Below are positions 7,852-15,345 of a stretch of DNA of 64,000 bases, one piece after another. Below the pieces are notes generated by a model. It was not told where the DNA came from and did not search any database. It saw only the letters and a program-made list of their open reading frames with translations. Origin of the DNA: JBDZVM01 sp040255675. GTDB taxonomy: Bacteria > Actinomycetota > Actinomycetes > Acidothermales > Acidothermaceae. The position numbers were made by a program, and so were the translations under genes. The stretch covers positions 122,589 through 186,588 of the forward strand of contig JBDZVM010000003.1 in the NCBI GenBank assembly GCA_040255675.1, written 5' to 3'. How positions within the stretch are numbered: position 1 is the stretch's first letter; each line of letters starts with the position of its first letter.

Positions 7852-7909
7852 CCTATTGACATCGATCGATACATCGAGACTGCTCGATACATCGACCGAT
7901 GTCAATAGG
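7852..7909. promoter_or_regulatory. 58-bp inverted repeat, probable ArsR-type operator/promoter of arsM
   Basis: Two 27-bp arms (7852-7878 and 7883-7909) match at 24 of 27 positions around a 4-bp centre. Each arm contains TTGACA near its outer end and ATCGA-rich sequence inside, so the element offers divergent -35-like hexamers overlapped by winged-helix-type dyads. It ends 9 nt before the arsM start. ArsR/SmtB repressors bind dyads of this kind and are released by As(III). Confidence 0.65.
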
Positions 7910-7948
7910 TTTGGTTGGAACTCCGCGGCCGGCCGGCGGCAGCCGGCT

Positions 7949-9634
7949 TCAGTTGGACGTCGTCAAACTCGGGGCTTCGGCGCCTACCGGCACCCGCGGG
8001 CGACCGACGATGTCGGGGTGGTGCAGGTCGAACGCCGGTCGCTCAGAGCGAATTCGCGGAAGGCGCAAGAAGTTGTGTCGCGGCGGTGGGCACGAGGTCG
8101 CCCACTCGAGCGAGGCACCCCAGCCCCATGGGTCGTCGACGCCGACCTGAGGGCCGCTGCGCCACGTCTTCCAGACGTTCATCATGAACGGAATCATCGA
8201 CAGCGCGAGAATGAACGATCCGATTGTCGACACCGTGTTGAGCGTGGTAAATCCGTCGGCGACCCGGTAGTCGGCGATTCGGCGCGGCATACCTTCGACA
8301 CCCAACCAGTGCTGCACCAAGAAAGTCGTGTGGAAGCCCACGAACAGCGTCCAGAAATGCACCTTGCCCAACCGCTCGTCGAGCATCTTGCCGGTCATCT
8401 TCGGCCACCAGAAGTAGAAGCCGGAGAACATCGTGAACACCACTGTGCCGAACAGCACGTAATGGAAGTGCGCCACCAAGAAGTAGGTGTCGGTGACATG
8501 GAAGTCGAGCGGCGGCGAGGCGAGAATCACACCGGTCAAGCCGCCGAACAAGAAGGTCGCCATGAAGCCGAGGGCAAATAGCATCGGTGTGTCGAATGTG
8601 AGACTGCCTCGCCACATCGTGCCGATCCAGTTGAAGAATTTGATGCCGGTCGGTACCGCGATCGTCAGCGACATGATGGAGAAGAACGGCAGCAGGACGG
8701 CACCGGTTGAGAACATGTGGTGCGCCCACACGGTCATCGAAAGCCCAGAAATCGCAATCGTCGCGAAAGCCAGACCCTTGTAGCCGAAGCACGGCTTTCG
8801 GGAGAACACCGGAATCACTTCACTGATGATGCCGAAGAACGGCACCGCCACGATGTAGACCTCCGGGTGGCCGAAGAACCAGAACAGGTGCTGCCAAAGC
8901 ACAGCCCCGCCATTGGCGGCATCGAAAATGTGGGCGCCGAGTTTGCGGTCTGCCTCAAGCGCGAGAAACGCGGCCGCCAAGACAGGGAATACGAGGAGCA
9001 CCAGCAAACTCGTCAGCAAGACGTTCCATGTGAAAATCGGCATGCGGAACATCGTCATGCCGGGCGCGCGCATGGCAAGAACTGTCGTGATGAAGTTGAC
9101 GGCCGCCAGAATTGTGCCGAGGCCGGAGATCGTCAAGCCCATGATGAAAAGGTCGCCGCCGATACCCGGCGAGTACTGGGCGTTCGAAAGCGGCGTATAG
9201 GCGTACCACCCGAAGTCGGGCGGGCCGTCCGGAGTGACGAAGCCGCCGAAGGCGACGAGGCCGCCGAACAAGAACAGGTAATAGCCGAACAGATTCAGCC
9301 GCGGAAACGCGACGTCGGGCGCGCCGATCTGGAGAGGTATCAGCACGTTGGCAAACCCGATGAACAGCGGTGTCGCGAAGAGCAGCAACATCGTCGCGCC
9401 GTGCATGGTGAACAGCTGGTTGAACTCTTGGTTCGTCAGGATTTGCAGGCCGGGCCTGGCCAACTCGGCGCGAAGAAACAGCGCCATGATGCCCGCGAGC
9501 ATGAAGAAGCCGAAGGCCGTCGCCAGGTACATCTGGCCGATGAGCTTGTGATCGGTCGTGGTAAGCCAATTCGACAGCGCCGAGCCGCGACGGACCTGTC
9601 GGGGACGCGTTGCGGCGACAGTTGTGGTGCTCAA
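7949..9634 (-). CDS. ctaD: Cytochrome c oxidase subunit I
   Basis: Catalytic subunit of aa3-type cytochrome oxidase, about 561 aa with 12 transmembrane helices. Numbered from the chosen start, the ligands are His78 (heme a, TMHGATML), His255 with cross-linking Tyr259 (GHPEVYI), His304-His305 (AHHMF, CuB), His388 (heme a3) and His390 (heme a) in VAHFHYVLFG. The motif PWGWGASLEWATSCPPP near the C-terminus is typical of actinobacterial CtaD. I place the start at TTG 9634 because GGAGGG lies 7 nt before it; GTG 9649 is an in-frame alternative without a good ribosome site. The gene stands alone; subunits II and III are not here, as in several actinobacteria. Confidence 0.95.
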   Translation of the reverse strand: MSTTTVAATRPRQVRRGSALSNWLTTTDHKLIGQMYLATAFGFFMLAGIMALFLRAELARPGLQILTNQEFNQLFTMHGATMLLLFATPLFIGFANVLIPLQIGAPDVAFPRLNLFGYYLFLFGGLVAFGGFVTPDGPPDFGWYAYTPLSNAQYSPGIGGDLFIMGLTISGLGTILAAVNFITTVLAMRAPGMTMFRMPIFTWNVLLTSLLVLLVFPVLAAAFLALEADRKLGAHIFDAANGGAVLWQHLFWFFGHPEVYIVAVPFFGIISEVIPVFSRKPCFGYKGLAFATIAISGLSMTVWAHHMFSTGAVLLPFFSIMSLTIAVPTGIKFFNWIGTMWRGSLTFDTPMLFALGFMATFLFGGLTGVILASPPLDFHVTDTYFLVAHFHYVLFGTVVFTMFSGFYFWWPKMTGKMLDERLGKVHFWTLFVGFHTTFLVQHWLGVEGMPRRIADYRVADGFTTLNTVSTIGSFILALSMIPFMMNVWKTWRSGPQVGVDDPWGWGASLEWATSCPPPRHNFLRLPRIRSERPAFDLHHPDIVGRPRVPVGAEAPSLTTSN

Positions 9635-9758
9635 GGTGAAACCCTCCACGCTTCGTGAGCTTTTGACGATCCGAACTTGGCCCCGCGAAACCGGAAGGCT
9701 CAGCCTCCACGCAAGAAACAGCCGATGACGTAGCGACCGCCGACCACGACGCGATCGC

Positions 9759-10166
9759 TCACCGCCGCCACCCGAGCTGGTCTTTCGCCAGGTCGCTCAT
9801 CATCTCCGGCTGCCACGGCGGCTCCCAGACGATGTCGAGCGCGGTGTCGTCGATTCCCGGAATGCCGGCAACGGTGGTTCGGATCGTGTCGTCGAAGTAC
9901 CCCTGCAACGGGCAGCCCGGCGTCGTCATCGTCATGCGTACTTGCAAGACCCGATCGCTCACGTGGACGCCGTAGATCAGCCCCAAATCGATCACGTTGA
10001 CCCCTAGTTCGGGGTCGATAACCTCGAAGAGCAGGTCGATGACCAAACCAAGGTCGGCCTCATCAGCTGCCCAGGTGGCGAGTTTGGTACTGCCAACGGC
10101 ATCATGCGCTTCCGCCGGGCGTTCGTCGACGGCGGCGGGCGGCTCCGGGCGCTGCTTCCTCAACAC
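9759..10166 (-). CDS. MIP18/DUF59-family metal-sulfur cluster assembly factor (SufT-like)
   Basis: A 135-aa protein of the MIP18 (DUF59) family, which helps mature or deliver Fe-S clusters. Diagnostic segments are LLFEVIDPELGVNVIDLGLIYGV and MTMTTPGCPL, the latter with the conserved cysteine. The first 30 residues are low-complexity. In actinobacteria the gene commonly sits at the end of the suf operon; here it is isolated. The start is uncertain: GTG 10166 or TTG 10163. A possible -10 hexamer TATCCT (10174-10169, reverse) lies only 2 nt upstream, so the transcript may be nearly leaderless. Confidence 0.8.
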   Translation of the reverse strand: MLRKQRPEPPAAVDERPAEAHDAVGSTKLATWAADEADLGLVIDLLFEVIDPELGVNVIDLGLIYGVHVSDRVLQVRMTMTTPGCPLQGYFDDTIRTTVAGIPGIDDTALDIVWEPPWQPEMMSDLAKDQLGWRR

Positions 10167-10503
10167 GGAGGATAGTTTCTCGCATCAGCGTTGTAAAAAC
10201 AACATCAGGGTGCCATTGACGTCCCGCGCGTCGCATGCCAGCCAGCGACCGATCCGGAGAAATCTTGCCACCCCGTCGATGTGATGCAGCGCACTCCTAG
10301 TCCTTCAATGAGAAATCGACTCCACGCGAGCGCAGCCGTGCCACGCAGCGCGGGTGGTCGCCGACGTCCGAAAGTCCTCTTCCGATAGCTATCCCGGGTG
10401 ATTCACGGCGCGGCGGACAACAATGCCGACGAAAAAGAGCCGAAACTTTTCGTGAAAAAGCCTGCCCGTTCGGGGCACCTTCGCCGCAGATTCGGATCCG
10501 TTC
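10167..10503. other. Intergenic region, divergent promoters
   Basis: 337 bp between the SufT-like gene and the MFS gene, which face away from each other. It holds a small dyad GTTGT-AAAA-ACAAC near 10190-10205 and a weak promoter for the SufT-like gene (TTACAA, 16 bp, TATCCT on the minus strand). I see no coding region or RNA gene. Confidence 0.4.
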
Positions 10504-11814
10504 GTGCACCCGTTCGGCACCCTGGCGCCGCGCGCCTCCAAAGCGCGCCGCCCGCTCCCACACATGCTGCGCGCGCTCTCGCATCGCGATTACCGACTGT
10601 GGGCCGCCGCGGACCTCGTCTCCACGGTCGGTTCTTGGATGCAACTCATCGCTCAAAACTGGGTTGTGCTGGAAATCACAGGTTCTCCGGCAAAGCTCGG
10701 CATCACCGTCGCCGTTCAATCGCTTCCCGCGATCGCACTAGGCATGTGGGGCGGGAACATCGCCGACCGCCTTCCACGCCGGCGAGTCCTCATCGCTACG
10801 CAGACCGCGTTCGGCCTGCTCGCCGCCGCACTCGCCGTGACTACGGCACTCGATGTCATCAACGTCGGGTTCGTATGGGCAGTCGCGTTCCTCACCGGTT
10901 TGGTGACAGCCGTCAACACACCAACGGTTGGAGCGCTCTGCGCGGACATCGTGCCGGAAGAGGATCTCGGCAATGCCATGGCGCTCGGCGCGGCGACGAG
11001 TTCGACCGGCCGCATGCTAGGTATGGCGCTCGCCGCCTGGGTGGTGGCAGCCTACGGCGCGCAACTCGCATTTGCCTTTAACGCCTTGTCATTTGTCGCG
11101 GTTATCGCGGCACTTGCTTTAATGCGCGGCGCCGCTGCCGTAAGCGCCGCGAAAAAAGACGCGAAGAACGACGCATCGGACGGCGCTTGGCAGGGCTTGC
11201 TGTACGTCGCGCGGTCGAGAAATCTGCTCGGACTCCTGGGTTTGTGCTTCGTCCTTTCCGCGTTCGGCCGCAACTTCCAGGTCACGATGGCGGCCATGGT
11301 GAGCGGTCCGCTGGGCGGCGGCGCGGGCGCGTACGGTTTCTTGTCGACGATATTCGCGGCCGGCACCGTCGTCGGCGCGGTGGTAGCGGCGCGGACGACG
11401 AACTTCGACGCGTCACTGTTGCTTCGTGCCGCCGCGATAGCGTCGGCGCTTCAGATTGTGTCGTCGCTGACGCCGAATACCGCCGGTTTCGCAATCATCA
11501 TCGCGCCGATCGCCGTCGCCGCCGTCGTTATCGACACCGCCTCTAGTTTCCTCGTGCAGACCAAATGCGACCCGGCGTTTCGCGGTCGCGCGATTGCCGC
11601 CGCGTCGTTGGTATCGGCCGCGGCGGGCACGGTCGGAGGGCCGTTTCTCGGCTGGTTGGCGACGGCTGCCGGCGCCCGTGCGGCGCTGGCCGTCGGCGGC
11701 GTCGTCGCGTTGTCGGCCACCCTCGCCTGTGTCGGCTTAGCCGCGCCCGTTCGTCAGCGCGTCGTGCTGCGTATCGCCACGATGCGTTCGCGCTGGGCAC
11801 TCGCCGGTCGCTAG
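10504..11814 (+). CDS. MFS transporter (EntS/MFS_3 type)
   Basis: A 436-aa major facilitator protein with about 12 hydrophobic helices. The N-terminus MLRALSHRDYRLWAAADLVSTVGSWMQLIAQNWVVLEITGS is the classic opening of the enterobactin-exporter-like (MFS_3) group, and GNIADRLPRRRVL is the loop 2-3 MFS signature. It is likely an exporter of a siderophore or drug at the inner membrane. The start could be GTG 10504 or ATG 10564; the latter begins exactly at the conserved region, and neither has a strong Shine-Dalgarno. FNT follows 79 bp downstream on the same strand. Confidence 0.85.
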   Translation: MHPFGTLAPRASKARRPLPHMLRALSHRDYRLWAAADLVSTVGSWMQLIAQNWVVLEITGSPAKLGITVAVQSLPAIALGMWGGNIADRLPRRRVLIATQTAFGLLAAALAVTTALDVINVGFVWAVAFLTGLVTAVNTPTVGALCADIVPEEDLGNAMALGAATSSTGRMLGMALAAWVVAAYGAQLAFAFNALSFVAVIAALALMRGAAAVSAAKKDAKNDASDGAWQGLLYVARSRNLLGLLGLCFVLSAFGRNFQVTMAAMVSGPLGGGAGAYGFLSTIFAAGTVVGAVVAARTTNFDASLLLRAAAIASALQIVSSLTPNTAGFAIIIAPIAVAAVVIDTASSFLVQTKCDPAFRGRAIAAASLVSAAAGTVGGPFLGWLATAAGARAALAVGGVVALSATLACVGLAAPVRQRVVLRIATMRSRWALAGR

Positions 11815-11893
11815 GAAAGTGATCGCTCGGGCGGGAGTAGAGGGCCCCGCGCGGGGGGATCCACCGCCACAGCGACTTTTTGGAGGCACCCGC

Positions 11894-12781
11894 GTGGATC
11901 AGCAAACAGCGACAGGTTACGAACGCTCAGTCGAAGAGGGTGACTCACGCCTGCACCGATCGTGGCCGGCGCTTCTCGCGACCGGGGCTGTCGGAGGTAT
12001 CGACGTCAGCGTCGGAGTGCTCGCGTTCTTCCTCGTCGAGGAACACACCGGAAGCAAGACGCTCGCGGCGATCGCGTTCAGCATCGGCTTCATCGCGTTG
12101 ACGTTAGCCAACAGCGAGCTGTTCACCGAAAATTTTCTCGTGCCGATCGCGGCTATGACGGCGAAACGGGCAGGCTTCGGTGCGCTCCTGCGCCTTTGGA
12201 CACTCACCGCTTTCACCAACTTGATCGCCGGTTGGATCATGATGGCGCTCGTCGCGACAGCTTTTCCGGCCTTGCGAAACGCCGCCCTGAACTCCGGCGC
12301 CGAATACAACGCGGCCGGCATCGGCTGGCACTCGTTCGCGCTCGCGATTCTTGGTGGCGTAGCGATCACCCTCATGACATGGATGGAACGCAGCAACGAG
12401 TCGGTGGGCGCGCATATCGTGGCGGCCGCGACGATGGCGTTCGTCCTCGCGTTGGGATCGCTTCACCATGCGATCATTCTTTCGTTAAGCATGTTTGCCG
12501 CGTTGATCTACGGCTCGCCTTTCGGCTACGCCGATTGGGCGGGCACAGCGGCATGGGCGGCCGCGGGCAACATCGTCGGCGGCGTAGGCCTCGTCACCGC
12601 GTTACGACTCCTGCAAGCCGGAAAGCCGGCGATCGAAAAGCAACAGCACATCGCCAACGACAAAAGCAACGCCGCCGAAAAGAGCAAACATGTCGACCAA
12701 CGGCGCGGCCCCGCTACTCGGCAGGAGGGTGCCCGGCGGGAGGCTACTCGGCAGGGACCGCGCGCCCGCCTGCGCGAATGA
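11894..12781 (+). CDS. Formate/nitrite transporter family protein
   Basis: A 295-aa FNT-family membrane channel. About six hydrophobic segments include LANSELFTENFLVPI, which matches the N-x-x-G/E-x-x-x-T-x-N type FNT signature, and a second half-repeat GGVAITLMTWMERSNESVGAHIVAA. FNT proteins form pentameric channels for formate, nitrite, hydrosulfide or similar small anions. The tail after residue 245 is hydrophilic and charged (KKQQHIANDKSNAAEKS, then RR-rich). I chose GTG 11894, preceded by TTGGAGG at good spacing; an upstream in-frame start would add 25 unlikely residues. The 3' end overlaps the convergent EamA gene by 38 bp. Confidence 0.83.
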   Translation: MDQQTATGYERSVEEGDSRLHRSWPALLATGAVGGIDVSVGVLAFFLVEEHTGSKTLAAIAFSIGFIALTLANSELFTENFLVPIAAMTAKRAGFGALLRLWTLTAFTNLIAGWIMMALVATAFPALRNAALNSGAEYNAAGIGWHSFALAILGGVAITLMTWMERSNESVGAHIVAAATMAFVLALGSLHHAIILSLSMFAALIYGSPFGYADWAGTAAWAAAGNIVGGVGLVTALRLLQAGKPAIEKQQHIANDKSNAAEKSKHVDQRRGPATRQEGARREATRQGPRARLRE

Positions 12782-13661
12782 CAATCGCCAACCCGGCGAG
12801 CAACAGCACCGCGGCCGGCAGGTCCGCCAATGGCACCGACTGATGCAAGAAAATCGCGGCGAGCAGCGTCGCTCCAGGTACCTCGAACAGAATCGACAAG
12901 CTGACGACGGTGGGGCTCGTCGTTTTCAGCACCCGGTTGAACACCGAGTGGCCGAGCAACTGCGCGCCGGCGGTTAAGCCAGCGATGCGCAACCAGTCCG
13001 ACAAGCTGTAGCCCGCAAGTGACTGATTCCCGACAAGGCAAACCACGAACAAAACGGCCGCTGTCGTGGAGTAACAAAGCGCTGTGTAGATGGTCGTGTC
13101 GACGGTGCGGCGCACAGCGGCGCCGGCCGTTACGTATCCCGCGGCGAAAATCGCACCGACTAAAGCGAGAACGTCGCCCAGAACGGCACGACCCGACAGC
13201 CTCAGGTCGAGGCCGGTCAACGACGCCGCGCCGACGACGGAGATCGCGATACCGATCCAAGCCGTCCTCCCTATAACCGCGCCCTTGCTTCTCGCCAGCA
13301 ACCCCGTCCACACCGGCTGCGTAGCGACGAGCGCCGTCGATGTGGCGACCGACGTGAGGTGAATGCTGGTGATCCACGAAGCGAAATGCCCCGCCAACAG
13401 CACGCCCGCCAACAAAGTCAAGCGCCATTCCCGGTCGCTCAAAGCCCTGATCGTCGGCCACCGCCGGCCGAACGCAAGAGGCGCAAGGAGCGCGGCGGCG
13501 AAGCCGTTGCGCCAAAATGCGATCGCCAACGCCGGAGCGGCAGTTGCGGCGATCAATGGCCCGGACGTCGACACCGCGCACACGGCCACGACAATCAAAG
13601 CGAAATCGGTCTGCGACGGTGCCGCCAACTCACTCGGCGACGATGTCGCTACCTGGCTCAC
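12744..13661 (-). CDS. EamA/DMT-family transporter
   Basis: A 305-aa drug/metabolite transporter with ten predicted membrane helices in two EamA repeats. The first ends in LTSVATSTALVATQPVWTGLLA and the second in VVSLSILFEVPGATLLAAIFL, both with the family's characteristic conserved helix-4 sequences. Members export amino acids, metabolites or drugs; the substrate here is unknown. It is convergent with the FNT gene (38-bp overlap) and divergent from the radical SAM gene, sharing the intergenic space with the SOS box. Confidence 0.87.
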   Translation of the reverse strand: MSQVATSSPSELAAPSQTDFALIVVAVCAVSTSGPLIAATAAPALAIAFWRNGFAAALLAPLAFGRRWPTIRALSDREWRLTLLAGVLLAGHFASWITSIHLTSVATSTALVATQPVWTGLLARSKGAVIGRTAWIGIAISVVGAASLTGLDLRLSGRAVLGDVLALVGAIFAAGYVTAGAAVRRTVDTTIYTALCYSTTAAVLFVVCLVGNQSLAGYSLSDWLRIAGLTAGAQLLGHSVFNRVLKTTSPTVVSLSILFEVPGATLLAAIFLHQSVPLADLPAAVLLLAGLAIVIRAGGRAVPAE

Positions 13662-13737
13662 TGCCTCATCATCTCAAGGCGACGTCCGCCCCTTCGTTCG
13701 CGGCGCCGCCACGACGCGCCATAACCTAGGCGGCGAT

Positions 13738-13753
13738 TCGAACGTATGTTCTA
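13738..13753. promoter_or_regulatory. LexA-binding SOS box
   Basis: TCGAACGTATGTTCTA matches the actinobacterial LexA consensus TCGAAC-N4-GTTCGA at 11 of 12 fixed positions. It ends 21 bp before the start codon of the radical SAM gene, so LexA binding would block initiation. The divergent EamA gene starts 77 bp away and could also be affected. Confidence 0.8.
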
Positions 13754-13774
13754 ATGGGTCACGGGAGGTGCGAC

Positions 13775-14848
13775 ATGCGTTGGGAGTCGATGCGGGTGGG
13801 CCAGTCGTCGCCTGCCAAAAGCGGCGAAGCGAGCATGCTTTCGCCTGAGTTGACCCTGTTCGACGAGGCGCCCGTCGTCCGTACGTTCGACTCCCCGCAC
13901 TTCGCTGGCATGACCTTTTACGAGGTGCGGGCGAAATCCATCATCAACAAAGTGCCTACGGCTTCGCGGGTTCCGTTCAACTGGACCATCAACCCGTATC
14001 GCGGCTGCTCGCACGCCTGTCGCTACTGCTTCGCCCGCAACACTCACACCTACCTCGATCTCGACGCCGGCCTCGACTTCGACACCAAGGTCGTGGTGAA
14101 GGTCAACGCTGCCGAGTTGCTGCGTCGAGAACTTGCCAAGCCAACCTGGCGCGGCGAGCCGATCGCGATGGGCACCAACGTCGATTGCTATCAAAGAGCC
14201 GAAGGGCGCTATCGGCTCATGCCCGCAATCATCAGCGCCTTGACAGAACACGCAAACCCGTTTTCCATCCTTACCAAAGGCTCTTTGATACTGCGCGATC
14301 TTGATTTGCTGCGCTCCGCAACCCACGTCACCGAGGTGTCGACGGCGGTCTCGGCCGGATTCCTCGATCAAGACCTGTGGCGCGAGATCGAGCCGGGTAC
14401 ACCGAGCCCCGCGAAACGGCTCGACGTGTGCGGCACTCTCAACGCCGCGGGTGTGCGCTGTGGCGTGTTGATGGCACCGATCCTGCCGGGCCTCACCGAC
14501 TCCCCCGAGCAGCTGGCGGCGACCGTCGCCGCGATCGCGCGAGCGGGCGCGCGTTACGTCACCCCGATCGTGTTGCACCTGCGTCCTGGCAGCCGCGCGT
14601 GGTTTATGAGTTGGCTCGTCAACGCACATCCTCAGCTGGTGCCGATGTACGAGCGTCTCTACGCGCGCTCCGCCTACGCGCCGAAATCTTTGCAAGACGA
14701 AATCCTCGACCAAGTACACGAGCTCGCTCGCGCGGCAGGCCTCAATCAACCGAGCGCGAAACCCACTGGCGGCCCTCACCGCACGAAACCGACGGCCAAA
14801 CCCGCGCAGCTCGAACTGATGCCGCTCGAGCCCGGGTCGCCCTCATGA
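13775..14848 (+). CDS. SPL-like radical SAM protein (Rv2578c family)
   Basis: A 357-aa radical SAM protein of the SplB-related Rv2578c/PA0069 family. The 4Fe-4S/SAM motif is Cys78-x3-Cys82-x2-Cys85 (RGCSHACRYCFAR), preceded by NPYRGC, with the later conserved segments GTNVDCYQRAEGRYRLMPAI, FSILTKGSLILRDLDLL and TPIVLHLRPGSRAWFMSWL. The family is related to spore photoproduct lyase; its function is not established. ATG 13775 follows GGGAGGTG. An SOS box overlaps the promoter area, and the next gene starts at an ATGA overlap (14845-14848), so the two are translated together. The C-terminal 40 residues are basic and probably disordered. Confidence 0.9.
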   Translation: MRWESMRVGQSSPAKSGEASMLSPELTLFDEAPVVRTFDSPHFAGMTFYEVRAKSIINKVPTASRVPFNWTINPYRGCSHACRYCFARNTHTYLDLDAGLDFDTKVVVKVNAAELLRRELAKPTWRGEPIAMGTNVDCYQRAEGRYRLMPAIISALTEHANPFSILTKGSLILRDLDLLRSATHVTEVSTAVSAGFLDQDLWREIEPGTPSPAKRLDVCGTLNAAGVRCGVLMAPILPGLTDSPEQLAATVAAIARAGARYVTPIVLHLRPGSRAWFMSWLVNAHPQLVPMYERLYARSAYAPKSLQDEILDQVHELARAAGLNQPSAKPTGGPHRTKPTAKPAQLELMPLEPGSPS

Positions 14849-15345
14849 TGAGCGCGGCTCGAAAGAGCCCCGCGTGCGTCGTCCTCGATATCGACGGCGT
14901 GCTCGCCGACGTCCGGCATCGCCTGCATTTTGTCGCGCGCAAACCGAAGAATTGGGCGGCATTCTTCGCGGCGGCCGAGCTCGACGTCCTGCTCGTTGCG
15001 GGGGCAGATTTTGCCCGGACGGCGGCGAAAACACACACGCTCGTGTACCTCACCGGCCGCCCTGAGCGCATCCGCGCGGCAACGCTCGCGTGGCTGCGCA
15101 GGCACAACTTGCCCGAAGGCAGACTTCTCATGCGGGCCGACGGCGACCATCGCCCCGCCGCGATCCTCAAACGCCAACAGTTACTGGCGCTTCGTACCGA
15201 GTTCGACGTGGAGTTGGTGGTCGACGACGACCCGGTCGTCGTGGAGGCCGCAACGAAGGCGGGCTTTGCGGTTAGGCTCGCCGACTGGATGCCTCGCGAC
15301 AGCCATGCCTTGCGCGAAGCGCAAGAGCGCGAGGGCCGAACTTAG
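14845..15345 (+). CDS. HAD phosphatase resembling the polynucleotide 3'-phosphatase domain
   Basis: A 166-aa HAD-superfamily protein. Motif I is VLDIDGVLAD (nucleophile Asp and acid/base Asp), motif II is YLTGRPERIRAATLAWLRRH, motif III Lys lies in LKRQQLL, and motif IV is FDVELVVDDDPVVVEAA. The T/S-G-R-x4-R-x2-T-x2-W-L stretch and the spacing of Lys to F-D-V-x-L-x-x-D-D closely resemble the 3'-phosphatase half of T4 polynucleotide kinase (PseT). It may clean 3'-phosphate ends of nucleic acid, though a nucleotide or small-molecule phosphatase is possible. It is coupled to the SOS-box radical SAM gene through a 4-bp overlap. It ends convergently with gcvP, overlapping by 4 bp. Confidence 0.82.
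   Translation: MMSAARKSPACVVLDIDGVLADVRHRLHFVARKPKNWAAFFAAAELDVLLVAGADFARTAAKTHTLVYLTGRPERIRAATLAWLRRHNLPEGRLLMRADGDHRPAAILKRQQLLALRTEFDVELVVDDDPVVVEAATKAGFAVRLADWMPRDSHALREAQEREGRT

Noticed and set aside
10297..10719. Minus-strand open frame before and into the MFS gene
   Set aside because: No conserved features, overlaps the 5' end of a clear transporter gene and lacks a ribosome site.
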